This document shows, in pieces, positions 24,240 through 34,507 of a stretch of DNA of 64,000 bases. Source of the stretch: Microbacterium sp. Nx66 (GTDB lineage: Bacteria > Actinomycetota > Actinomycetes > Actinomycetales > Microbacteriaceae); the NCBI RefSeq assembly GCF_904066215.1, contig NZ_LR880474.1, forward strand, positions 1,612,001 to 1,676,000. Reading direction: 5' to 3'. How positions within the stretch are numbered: position 1 is the stretch's first letter; every line of letters starts with the position of its first letter. The translations under genes were made by a program, and so were the position numbers. Under the pieces are notes generated by a model. The model had not been told where the DNA came from. It saw only the letters and a program-made list of their open reading frames with translations, and did not search any database.

Positions 24240-24971
24240 ATGCGTAAACTGTCCTCCATCGTGAACTCCCGAAACGACATGATTCCCGAACGAAGCGACG
24301 CCGTGCTGGTACCCGCAGCCACGGCTGCATCAGCCTCCCGCGGCACGCGCCGCTGGTCGCGCCGCCGCGGTGTCGTGGGCGTCTTCAGCTCGCTCGCGGT
24401 CGTCGCATTCGCGGCCGCGATGGTCGCGCCCACCGGCGTCGCGCTCGCTCAGCCCGTCGCCACGGAGGCCCCGGACTCCGTGTATGCGGTGGCCCTGGCG
24501 GACACCCAGAACCTCACGGTCACGGTGGAGGGCGCGGCGATCACTCCCGTCGAGCGCGGCTCCTTCGACGTCTACGTCAAACCCAAGCCGAAGCCCAAGC
24601 CGAAGCCGGCCCCGGTGACCACCTCCTCGTCGTCGTCCGAGGGCTCGCAGGGCGGGTCGTCCGGGGGCGGCGGACTCCCGCCGTACAGCGGCGGAGGCGC
24701 ACCTGCGGAGTGGATGGCGGCCGCCGGGATCGCGCAGGGCGACTGGCAGTACGTCGACTACATCGTCTCGCGGGAGAGCGGCTGGAACCCCAACGCGACG
24801 AACTCCTCCTCCGGTGCCTGCGGCCTCGTCCAGGCCCTGCCCTGCAGCAAGGTGCCGGGGAACGGCTACAACCCGGTCGACAACCTCCGCTGGGCGACCG
24901 GATACGCCACGGGTCGCTACGGCAGCTGGGCCGGCGCGTACAACTTCTGGGTCACCAACCACTGGTGGTGA
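24240..24971 (+). CDS. Secreted lysozyme-like (transglycosylase-fold) protein
   Basis: 243 aa. Arg-rich N-terminus, a hydrophobic segment 44-66 and a probable AlaLeuAla cleavage site at 68-70, so exported. A beta-rich stretch follows, then a (Lys-Pro)n linker at 114-122, a Ser/Gly-rich region, and a C-terminal domain (155-243) with 'YIVSRESGWNP' (candidate catalytic Glu179) and 'GACGLVQALPCSK' with two Cys that may pair. Resembles SLT/resuscitation-type muralytic domains. Starts ATG 24240, GTG 24261 or ATG 24279 are possible: a -10-like TAAACT at 24245-24250 sits inside the longest frame. Confidence 0.78.
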   Translation: MRKLSSIVNSRNDMIPERSDAVLVPAATAASASRGTRRWSRRRGVVGVFSSLAVVAFAAAMVAPTGVALAQPVATEAPDSVYAVALADTQNLTVTVEGAAITPVERGSFDVYVKPKPKPKPKPAPVTTSSSSSEGSQGGSSGGGGLPPYSGGGAPAEWMAAAGIAQGDWQYVDYIVSRESGWNPNATNSSSGACGLVQALPCSKVPGNGYNPVDNLRWATGYATGRYGSWAGAYNFWVTNHWW

Positions 24972-24980
24972 GCCGGCACC

Positions 24981-25268
24981 ATGCCCCGCTCACGCCGACG
25001 TCCTTCCGCGCGCCCTGAGGGCGAGGACTCGTTCGACCGTCTCCTCGCCGGCTGGAAGCGCACCGAGGTCCGCCGGGGCGTGGAGTGGACGGTGCAGCCC
25101 GTCTCCGCGCTCCAGGCGCAGAAGGCGTACATCTGCCCGGGCTGCGGACGATCCGTCGAACCGGGTACCGCCCATCTCGTGGCCTGGCGCGCCGACGGCG
25201 TGCTCGGCGATGCCGCAGCCCTGGCTGACCGCAGACACTGGCACAACCACTGTTGGAGGATCGCATGA
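24981..25268 (+). CDS. Small zinc-ribbon-like conserved protein, function unknown
   Basis: 95 aa, strongly basic N-terminus. 'CPGC' at 52-55, His65 and the cluster 'HWHNHCW' at 86-92 look like metal ligands of a treble-clef or zinc-ribbon site. Conserved 'VEWTVQPVSALQAQKAY' precedes it. Homologues in this family carry names such as ATP/GTP-binding protein with no P-loop here to justify it. Its stop overlaps the ATG of the following hydrolase by 4 bases, so the two are probably made together. Function not recognised. Confidence 0.75.
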   Translation: MPRSRRRPSARPEGEDSFDRLLAGWKRTEVRRGVEWTVQPVSALQAQKAYICPGCGRSVEPGTAHLVAWRADGVLGDAAALADRRHWHNHCWRIA

Positions 25269-25987
25269 CCATGGAGATCCGGGGACCGCTGGAGCTCCCG
25301 GCGCGCCGCGAGGACATCGAGCTGCACACCGCGGACGGCCTGACGCTCGTCGGCGAGCTCGCGACGCCGGAAGCCGCAGTCCCGGTGGCGACGCTGGTCA
25401 CGCTGCACCCGTTGCCGACCGCCGGTGGCTTCATGGATTCGCACATCATCCGCAAGGCGTCCGCGCGTCTTCCCGCCCTGGCCGATCTCGCGGTGCTGCG
25501 GTTCAACACCCGTGGCACCACCTCGCCGCGCGGCACCAGTGAAGGGACGTTCGACGGCGGCGCTGCAGAGCAGTTGGACGTCGCGGCCGCCATGCACGTC
25601 GTCCGCGACCGCGCGCTGCCGCGCCCCTGGCTCGTCGGGTGGTCGTTCGGGACGGAACTCGCCCTCAAGTACGGTGCCGACCACGACATCGAGGGCATCA
25701 TCCTCCTCTCGCCGCCGCTGCACCGCGCGACGGCGGAGGAGGTTGCCGCCTGGGGGGAGACCGGCCACCGCGTGGTCATCCTCGTGCCCGAGTTCGACGA
25801 CTACCTGCGCCCGGCGGAAGCGCGGGAGCGCTTCGCGACGATCCCGCAGGCGCAGCTGATCGCCGTCGAAGGGGGCAAGCACCTGTGGGTGGGGGAGACG
25901 CAGACGCGCCGGGTGCTCACCGAGATCGTCGCCGCCGTCAATCCGTCGGCGCTGCCGCTGCCGACCCACTGGCCGGCAGCGGACTGA
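25265..25987 (+). CDS. Alpha/beta hydrolase of the dienelactone/YheT-like type
   Basis: 240 aa. Alpha/beta hydrolase fold: 'LVTLHPLPTAGGFMDSHI' near 43 (oxyanion region), 'LRFNTRGTTSPRGTSEG' near 76, nucleophile elbow 'GWSFGTELAL' near 125 (Ser), an Asp in 'PEFDDYLRP' and 'GGKHLWVGE' with the probable catalytic His. This HPxP/NTRG pattern is that of serine hydrolases often called alpha/beta-hydrolase superfamily esterases. Substrate unknown. ATG 25265 overlaps the preceding gene's stop. Confidence 0.82.
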   Translation: MTMEIRGPLELPARREDIELHTADGLTLVGELATPEAAVPVATLVTLHPLPTAGGFMDSHIIRKASARLPALADLAVLRFNTRGTTSPRGTSEGTFDGGAAEQLDVAAAMHVVRDRALPRPWLVGWSFGTELALKYGADHDIEGIILLSPPLHRATAEEVAAWGETGHRVVILVPEFDDYLRPAEARERFATIPQAQLIAVEGGKHLWVGETQTRRVLTEIVAAVNPSALPLPTHWPAAD

Positions 25988-26005
25988 CGGCGAGGCCCGC
26001 CCCGG

Positions 26006-27067
26006 TCACCGCTCGTTCATGCGCGGGATGAGCACCTGCCGGTAGAGGATCAGGATGCTGGCCGCCACGGGGATCGCGATGAGCGCCCCGAGCAGGCCCA
26101 GCAGGCTTCCTCCCGCGAGGGCTGCCACCACGACGACGGCGCCGGGCACGGAGACGGCGCGGCTCATGATGCGCGGCGAGATGACGTACGCCTCGATCTG
26201 CATGTAGATCAGGTAGTAGATCGCCGCCGCGAGAGCCGTGCCGGGGGAGCCGAGGCCCGGGATGAGGCAGACGAGGACGATGATCGTCGAGCCGGTCAGG
26301 GTGCCCACCAGCGGGATGAGCGAGAAGAAGAACGCGACGACCGCGAGAACGGCGGGGAACGGCGCGTCGATGATCGTCAGGTAGATCGCGCTGAGGACGC
26401 CGTTGATGACGCCCTGGCTGACCTGGCCCATGACGTAGTAGCCGACCGAGTCGGTGATCTGCTCGGACAGATCGATGAAGCGATCCCGCTTGGACGCCGG
26501 GACGAGCTGGTACACCGCGCGCTTGAGCGAGGGCGTCGAAGCCGTGAGATAGATGGTCAGGATGAGGACGATGAAGGCGCCGAACACGCCGCTGAGCACG
26601 GCGCCGCTGGCGATCAGCACGCCCTGACCGATAGACCCGCCGATCTCCGCGAGATTGGTCGTCAGCCAGTCCTCCACATACGCGAAGACGTCGTCGACGA
26701 GGAGGTTCGGGAATGTCTCCTGGATCCAGCTCCTCAGATCCTCGATGGCGGTTCCGCGCTGCACGATCGCCGTGATCTGGGCGATGAGCTGCGAGATCTG
26801 GTCGACCAGCACGGGCAGCACGATGAGGATGATCCCGACGAAGACGGCCAGCACGGCGACGATCGTCACGAGGACCGCGAGCCAGCGGGGCAGGCGTCGA
26901 CGCTCGAGGAAGGTGACGAGAGGGTCGAGGCCGAGGCTGAGGAAGAGGGCGGTGCCGATGTAGAGCAGCACGGTCGACAGCGTCTGGACGCTGCTGATCA
27001 GGACGATCCCGAGCCCCACGCCGAGTGTCGCCACGAGGGCGGTGCGGAACGGGTTGTGGATCTTCAT
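26006..27067 (-). CDS. AI-2E family transporter (PerM/YdiK-like permease)
   Basis: 353 aa with about eight hydrophobic segments: two at the N-terminus ('TALFLSLGLDPLVTFLERRRLPRW' between them), a central amphipathic region of some 80 residues, and four to five at the C-terminus with 'SLIPLVGTLTGS' and 'PRIMSRAVSVPG', hallmarks of the family. Members have been linked to AI-2 export or Na+/H+ exchange; substrate cannot be told. ATG 27065-27067 is preceded by GAGGAGTC. Convergent with the hydrolase, divergent from the envelope protein at 27246. Confidence 0.87.
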   Translation of the reverse strand: MKIHNPFRTALVATLGVGLGIVLISSVQTLSTVLLYIGTALFLSLGLDPLVTFLERRRLPRWLAVLVTIVAVLAVFVGIILIVLPVLVDQISQLIAQITAIVQRGTAIEDLRSWIQETFPNLLVDDVFAYVEDWLTTNLAEIGGSIGQGVLIASGAVLSGVFGAFIVLILTIYLTASTPSLKRAVYQLVPASKRDRFIDLSEQITDSVGYYVMGQVSQGVINGVLSAIYLTIIDAPFPAVLAVVAFFFSLIPLVGTLTGSTIIVLVCLIPGLGSPGTALAAAIYYLIYMQIEAYVISPRIMSRAVSVPGAVVVVAALAGGSLLGLLGALIAIPVAASILILYRQVLIPRMNER

Positions 27068-27183
27068 GCAGACTCCTCGGTACGGCTGCAGCAAGGCTAC
27101 CCATGCCGCGGCTCGACGCGCCGCCGACGTGCCGGGCGACGGACGAGGGAGGGCCCTCGTGGTCAACACACAGGTGGGTTCGC

Positions 27184-27189
27184 TAGTCT
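27184..27189 (+). promoter_or_regulatory. Candidate -10 for the envelope-protein operon
   Basis: TAGTCT lies 56 bases before GTG 27246, in the 178-bp divergent spacer with the transporter. The predicted leader of about 50 bases contains the site GAGGAG. No clear -35. Confidence 0.4.
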
Positions 27190-27245
27190 GGAATGTCGAG
27201 TGTGGCGTCGTGGGCGGGAAGCCGCGATGCGTGAGGAGACTATTC

Positions 27246-29189
27246 GTGCGTTTCGTATGGGCCGTGGTGGCCTTCGTGCTGGCTGCCGTGCTGATCGGTG
27301 CGGGGATCGCCCAACGCACCATCTTCGTCGGCCCTTCGTCCGAGGAGGCCCGCGTCGACATCGAGGAGCCCGCGCCCTTCGTTCTCCTGGACGGCGACGT
27401 CCTGCGGATCAACGCCGGCGCGCAGAAGCTGCTCATCCGCGGCGAAGGGGAGATCTTCACCAGCTACGGGCGCACGGCCGACATGGAGGCCTGGCTCTCC
27501 GACTCCGAGTACAACCACGTGACCGTCGGGGACGAGGACGAGCTCGTCGTCGAGCATGTCGCCGCAGCGGACGACGAGGGGTCCGCCGAGACGCCGGCGC
27601 CCGAGACGACCGCGACCCCGGCGCCGGAGGAGGACGGCGAGGCGCCCGCGGGCCGGAACCCTGCCGGCTCCGATCTGTGGCTCGACTCCTTCAGCGAGGA
27701 GAACTTCCTCGCCACTGACAAGATGCAGCTCCCGGAAGGGACCAGCGTGCTGATCGCCTACGACGGCACCAAGGACGCGCCGGACGACATCGTGGTCTCC
27801 TGGCCGCTGGACACGCGGACGCCGCTGGCGGGCCCGCTCATGGCGGCAGGCGGGTTGGTGCTCCTCGTGGGCCTGGTCCTGTACGTGCTCGCGATCCGTC
27901 ACCAGCGCCGTGGCCGCGGCCCGCGCCGGAAGGGGCCCGGGCCGCTTCCCACGACGCAGCCGATCGACGTGGCGGCCCTTCCGCCGTCCGAGCGCGAGGC
28001 CCTGGAGGCCACGGACGGCGAGCAGGCGCCGACACCGGCGAGGAAGGACGACGTGGAGGACGCGGAGATCGTCGACGAGAAGGAGCAGGACGGGAAGAGC
28101 ACGATGCGCGCTGAGCGCCCGAGGCGTCGTCGGCGCCTGCTCGCCCTCCCCGCCCTAGGCCTGACCGCCCTGCTGGCCTCCGGCTGCACGGCGGAGTCCT
28201 GGCCGGAATTCGGGGCCCCCTCCGCATCGCCGTCTCCGACCCCGACCGTGATCGCCCCCGAGAACCAGAAGCCGCCGGCGGTCACCGAGACGCAGGCCGA
28301 GCGGATCCTCCGGGAGGTCTCCGAGACCCTGGTGCAGGCCGATGAGGCGAAGGATCTGGACCTCGCGGCCACCCGTCTCGACGGCGCACCTCTCACGACG
28401 AGGACCACCGACTACGCCCTGCGCGCGAAGCTGCCGGATCGGGCCGCGCCCGCCGCGATCCCGACGGACGACGTCGAGGTGGTCCTCCCCGAGGCGACGG
28501 ACCGCTGGCCACGCACCGTCCTCATGCTCTCGAAGAGCACCGGCGACGACACCGTGCCGCCGGTGGTGCTGACCATGACGCAGGCGGACCCCTGGTCCAA
28601 CTACAAGGTCACGAACATGGCGGAGATGTCGGCGGACGCGGCGTTCCCCGAGGTGGCGGCCAGCTGGCTGGGGACCTCGCTGGTCCCGGCGGATTCGGCC
28701 TTCCTGTCGGTGCCGCCGAACGAGGTCGCCGCGGCTTTCGCCGACGTCGTCGACAACGGTGAGAAGAGCGCCTCCTACGGGCAGTTCGACGATCTGGCGC
28801 TGAACCTGGCCACATCGATCAGGGACAGCCGACAGAGCCTGGTGAAGGGACTCGCCGACGCCGGGGCTGCGAAGACCTCCAAGGCCGCGTTCGACATGAA
28901 GCCGACGACGGCGGAGCCCGTCTCGATGACGACGCTGGACAGCGGCGCCATCGTCGCCGTCTCCGTCCTCGATGTCGAGACCATCACGCCCACGTCCTCC
29001 GATGTCGTCATCCGCTTCGGTGACAACAAGGAGGCCAAGGCGCTCACCGGGGCCAACGAGTCCGCGAAGGGCGCCCAGACGACCTATGAGTTCCAGCTGT
29101 TCTTCGCCGTCCCGTCCCAGGGGTCGAGCGAACCGATCCGTCTCCTGGCGTCCCGTCAGGATCTCGTGTCCGTGAAGGTGATCAAGTGA
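27246..29189 (+). CDS. Large envelope protein with internal lipoprotein-like signal, function unknown
   Basis: 647 aa from GTG 27246, with AGGAG 7 bases upstream. Part 1: a membrane helix (about 3-22), an extracytoplasmic domain, a Pro/Ala/Glu-rich stretch and a second helix near 197-217, then a charged cytoplasmic linker. Part 2 begins at an internal Met287 followed by five Arg and a hydrophobic run ending in a lipobox 'LLASGC' (Cys314), then Pro/Ser/Thr-rich linker and a 330-residue domain. ATG 28104 has AGGAG upstream too, so part 2 may also be made separately as a lipoprotein. Coupled to the thioredoxin-TPR gene. Confidence 0.7.
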   Translation: MRFVWAVVAFVLAAVLIGAGIAQRTIFVGPSSEEARVDIEEPAPFVLLDGDVLRINAGAQKLLIRGEGEIFTSYGRTADMEAWLSDSEYNHVTVGDEDELVVEHVAAADDEGSAETPAPETTATPAPEEDGEAPAGRNPAGSDLWLDSFSEENFLATDKMQLPEGTSVLIAYDGTKDAPDDIVVSWPLDTRTPLAGPLMAAGGLVLLVGLVLYVLAIRHQRRGRGPRRKGPGPLPTTQPIDVAALPPSEREALEATDGEQAPTPARKDDVEDAEIVDEKEQDGKSTMRAERPRRRRRLLALPALGLTALLASGCTAESWPEFGAPSASPSPTPTVIAPENQKPPAVTETQAERILREVSETLVQADEAKDLDLAATRLDGAPLTTRTTDYALRAKLPDRAAPAAIPTDDVEVVLPEATDRWPRTVLMLSKSTGDDTVPPVVLTMTQADPWSNYKVTNMAEMSADAAFPEVAASWLGTSLVPADSAFLSVPPNEVAAAFADVVDNGEKSASYGQFDDLALNLATSIRDSRQSLVKGLADAGAAKTSKAAFDMKPTTAEPVSMTTLDSGAIVAVSVLDVETITPTSSDVVIRFGDNKEAKALTGANESAKGAQTTYEFQLFFAVPSQGSSEPIRLLASRQDLVSVKVIK

Positions 29190-30121
29190 GTGAGATGTCT
29201 CCCGCGGCCCTGCGTGGCGCCGTCGATCTGTCCAGCCTGCGCAACCGTCCGTCCCCGCCGGCGGGTGGTGCAGCGGCGCCCGCGACCGCACCGGTGGCTG
29301 ACGTCGTCGTCGACGCGACCGACGAGAACTTCGGTCAGGTCCTGGAGCTGTCGCGCACCGTCCCGGTGGTCGTCGACCTGTGGGCCGAGTGGTGCGGGCC
29401 GTGCAAGCAGCTGAGCCCGATCATCGAGAAGGTCACTCGGGAGCTCGGCGGCCGCGTGCTCCTGGCGAAGGTCGACGTGGATGCGAACCCGCAGCTCGCG
29501 CAGAGCTTCCGCGCGCAGTCCATCCCGATGGTCGTCGCCCTCATCGCCGGCCAGCCGGTGCCGATGTTCACGGGCGCCGTACCGGAGCAGCAGGTGCGTG
29601 AGGTCTTCGCGCAGCTGCTCCAGGTGGCGGCGCAGAACGGCGTCTCGGGAACGCTCCCCGTCGGCGACGCCGAGACCGGGGAAGCCGAAGCCGCTGCCGA
29701 GCCCGAGCTGCCGCCGCTGCACGCGGAGGCGTTCGCCGCCATCGAGCGCGGCGACTACCGTGCGGCCATCACCGCCTATGAGAAGGCACTCGCGGAGAAC
29801 CCGCGCGACGAGGACGCCATCGCCGGCCTGGGCCAGGTCCGCCTGCTCGACCGTGTGCAGGGGCTCGACCTCCAGACCGCCCGAGCCGCGGCCGCAGCGG
29901 CTCCGCTGGACGTGCAGGCCCAGTTCGACGTCGCGGACCTCGACCTCGCCGGTGGACATGTCGACGACGCCTTCGGCCGGCTCCTCGACCTGTTCGCTCA
30001 GCTGCCGTCCGACCAGCGCACTCCCGTCCGGGAGCGTCTCGTCGAGCTCTTCGGCCTCATCGGCGCCAGCGACCCGCGCGTGATCGCGGCTCGGAACCGA
30101 CTCTCCTCGCTGCTCTTCTGA
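29186..30121 (+). CDS. Thioredoxin-domain TPR protein (YbbN/CnoX-like)
   Basis: 311 aa, cytoplasmic. A thioredoxin fold at about 38-145 contains the active-site 'WAEWCGPCKQLSP' (Cys-Gly-Pro-Cys), 'VDVDANPQLAQSF' and cis-Pro in 'SIPMVVAL'. A C-terminal TPR-like region (180-311, 'AEAFAAIERGDYRAAITAYEKALAENP') follows. E. coli CnoX/YbbN is a chaperone-redoxin that passes clients to GroEL and DnaK. The GTG start overlaps the stop of the envelope protein. Unlike E. coli YbbN, both cysteines are present, so redox activity is plausible. Confidence 0.9.
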   Translation: MSEMSPAALRGAVDLSSLRNRPSPPAGGAAAPATAPVADVVVDATDENFGQVLELSRTVPVVVDLWAEWCGPCKQLSPIIEKVTRELGGRVLLAKVDVDANPQLAQSFRAQSIPMVVALIAGQPVPMFTGAVPEQQVREVFAQLLQVAAQNGVSGTLPVGDAETGEAEAAAEPELPPLHAEAFAAIERGDYRAAITAYEKALAENPRDEDAIAGLGQVRLLDRVQGLDLQTARAAAAAAPLDVQAQFDVADLDLAGGHVDDAFGRLLDLFAQLPSDQRTPVRERLVELFGLIGASDPRVIAARNRLSSLLF

Positions 30122-30159
30122 TCGGCCTGCGCGGGGATCGTTCCTCCGCGCAGACCGAT
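30121..30159. terminator. Bidirectional hairpin between convergent genes
   Basis: A 14-bp inverted repeat with one mismatch (30121-30134 with 30146-30159) begins at the stop codon of the thioredoxin-TPR gene and ends 16 bases from the glgB stop. No U tract, but the position fits a shared terminator. Confidence 0.6.
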
Positions 30160-30175
30160 CGTCGCCGGCCGTCCG

Positions 30176-32373
30176 TCAGCCGTTGTTCACCGTCGGCACG
30201 TGCGGCTCGGGCTGGTGGCGGAGCCAGAGCGTCGACAGCGCGGGCAGCGTGATCGACGCCGTGGGGGCGCCGGCGTCCGCGGGCTCGGCGATCACCATCC
30301 CGAGGTTGCCCGACCCCCGTCCGCCGTAGGCGACGGCATCGGAGTTCAGGATCTCCTGCCACACGCCCTCTCTGGGCAGCCCGAGACGGTAGCCGGTGCG
30401 TTCCACTCCGGCGAAGTTGCTGACGACGACGAGGCGCCCGCCGTGCGCGTCCCGTCGTTCGAAGGCGATGACCGACGGGTCCCAACTCGGGGCGCCGAGG
30501 CGGGTGAACCCGGAGCCGTCGTTGTCGCGCTCCCAGAGGGGGGCTTGCGACCGGTACACCCCGTTCATCGCGGCGACGAAGTCCTGCAGCTGGGCGTGGG
30601 AGGGCTGGTCACGGAGCCACCAGTCCAGCTCCCGACCCTCCGACCACTCCGCGAGCTGACCAAACTCCTGTCCCATGAACAGCAGCTTCTTCCCGGGATG
30701 CCCCCACATGTAGGCGAGGTAGGCACGGACGTTCGCCAGCTTGTGCCAGTGGTCGCCCGGCATCTTGGACAACAGGCTGCCCTTGCCGTGCACCACCTCG
30801 TCGTGACTGATGGGCAGGACGTAGTTCTCGCCGAACGCGTACACGAACGAGAACGTCATCTCGCCCTCGTGGTGCGCGCGGTACATCGGATCGCGTCCGA
30901 TGTACTGGAGCGAGTCGTTCATCCAGCCCATGTTCCACTTGAAACCGAACCCGAGGCCGGCGTGATCCGTCGGTGCCGTGACGCCGGGGAAGCTCGTGGA
31001 CTCCTCGGCGATCATCAGGATGCCGGGGTGGAGCCGGTAGGCGGTGGCGTTGACCTCCTGGAGGAAGCGGATCGCCTCGAGGTTCTCGCGTCCGCCGTGG
31101 ATGTTCGGCTCCCACTCGCCCTCCCGGCGCGAGTAGTCGAGGTAGAGCATCGACGCCACGGCGTCGACCCGCAGGCCGTCGACGTGGAACTCGTCCAGCC
31201 AGTAGAGGGCGTTGGCGACGAGGAAGCCGCGTACCTCGGGCCGGCCGTAGTCGAAGATGAGTGTGCCCCAGTCCTGATGCTCGCCGCGGCGGGGATCGGG
31301 GTGCTCGTACAGCGGCTGGCCGTCGAAGCGGGCCAGCGCGAAGGCGTCCTTGGGGAAGTGCCCGGGGACCCAGTCCATGATGACGCCGATGCCGGCCTGG
31401 TGCAGGCGGTCGATGAGGTAGCGCAGGTCGTCGGGGGAGCCGTACCGGCTCGTCGGTGCGTAGTATCCACTGACCTGGTAGCCCCACGAGCCGCCGAACG
31501 GATGCTCGGCCAGCGGCATGAACTCGACGTGGGTGAACCCCGTCTCCTGCACGTGTGCGATCAGCGGATCGGCCATCTCGCGGTAGCCCAGCCCCTCGCG
31601 CCAGGAGCCGACGTGCACCTCGTACACCGACAGCGGCTGCGCGACGGCATGGGTGGCGGCGCGACGGGTCATCCACGCGCCGTCCTGCCAGGCGTAGGAC
31701 GAGGCGGTGACGACCGACGCGGTCTCCGGCGGCACCTGCGCCGCCAGCGCCATCGGGTCGGCCTTGAGGATCCAGGCGCCGCTCCGGGTGCGGATCTGGT
31801 ACTTGTAGCGGGTGCCGACGGGCAGGTCGGGGATGAAGATCTCCCAGACGCCGCTGGCGCCGAGCGAGCGCATGGCGTGGCTCTCGCCGTTCCAGCCGTT
31901 GTGATCGCCCACGACCCGGACGGCCGAGGCATCGGGGGCCCAGACCGCGAAGGACACGCCCTGTTCGTCGCCCTGCGTACGGGGATGCGCCCCCAGCGCC
32001 TCCCACAGACGCTCGTGCCGCCCCTCGGCGATGAGGTGCAGGTCGAGTTCGCCCAGTGTCGGTGCATGCCGGTACGGGTCGCCGGAGACGATCTCCTCCT
32101 CGCCGCGGTAGCGCGTCGCGATGCGGTAGGGGAGCGGCGGCCCTGGGTGCGTGCCCTCCCAGAGGCCGTGCGCGACGTGGGACAGGGCGAGTCGGCTTCC
32201 ATCGCTGAACACGGCCTCGACGCTCTCGGCGAGCGGTCGGCGGACGCGGATGGCGGTGACGGTACGGTCGGCGGCATCCTTGGCGGGGTGCGCGCCGAGC
32301 AGGGAATGCGGGTCGTGATGCTGACCGGCCGCGACGGCCTCCCACTCGGCGTTCGGGGTGTCCTCGATGCGGC

Positions 32374-32377
<4 letters not shown>
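30176..32377 (-). CDS. glgB: 1,4-alpha-glucan branching enzyme
   Basis: Introduces alpha-1,6 branches into glycogen. 733 aa: N-terminal carbohydrate-binding domains (CBM48), GH13 barrel with '[14 protein letters not shown]', '[19 protein letters not shown]' (nucleophile Asp), '[12 protein letters not shown]' (acid Glu) and '[13 protein letters not shown]', then an all-beta C-terminal domain. ATG 32375-32377 overlaps the glgE stop by 4 bases, so it is translated from the same mRNA as glgE. The product of GlgE is the natural substrate for branching. Confidence 0.96.
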
Positions 32378-34443
<2,066 letters not shown>

Positions 34444-34449
34444 ATGCCG

Positions 34450-34455
34450 AATCTA
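34450..34455 (-). promoter_or_regulatory. Leaderless-type -10 for glgE-glgB
   Basis: Minus-strand TAGATT is followed by 6 bases and the glgE GTG. It implies glgE-glgB can be transcribed apart from glgX. Confidence 0.55.
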
Positions 34456-34507
34456 CCGGTCGGGCGTGCGGGAACCTACCGCTCGACCAGGGCGGCGAAC
34501 CGTGCTA

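Noticed and set aside
24580-24608. Short repeats in the lysozyme-like gene as a CRISPR-like or regulatory repeat
   Set aside because: They are in-frame codons for Lys-Pro repeats, explained by the protein linker.
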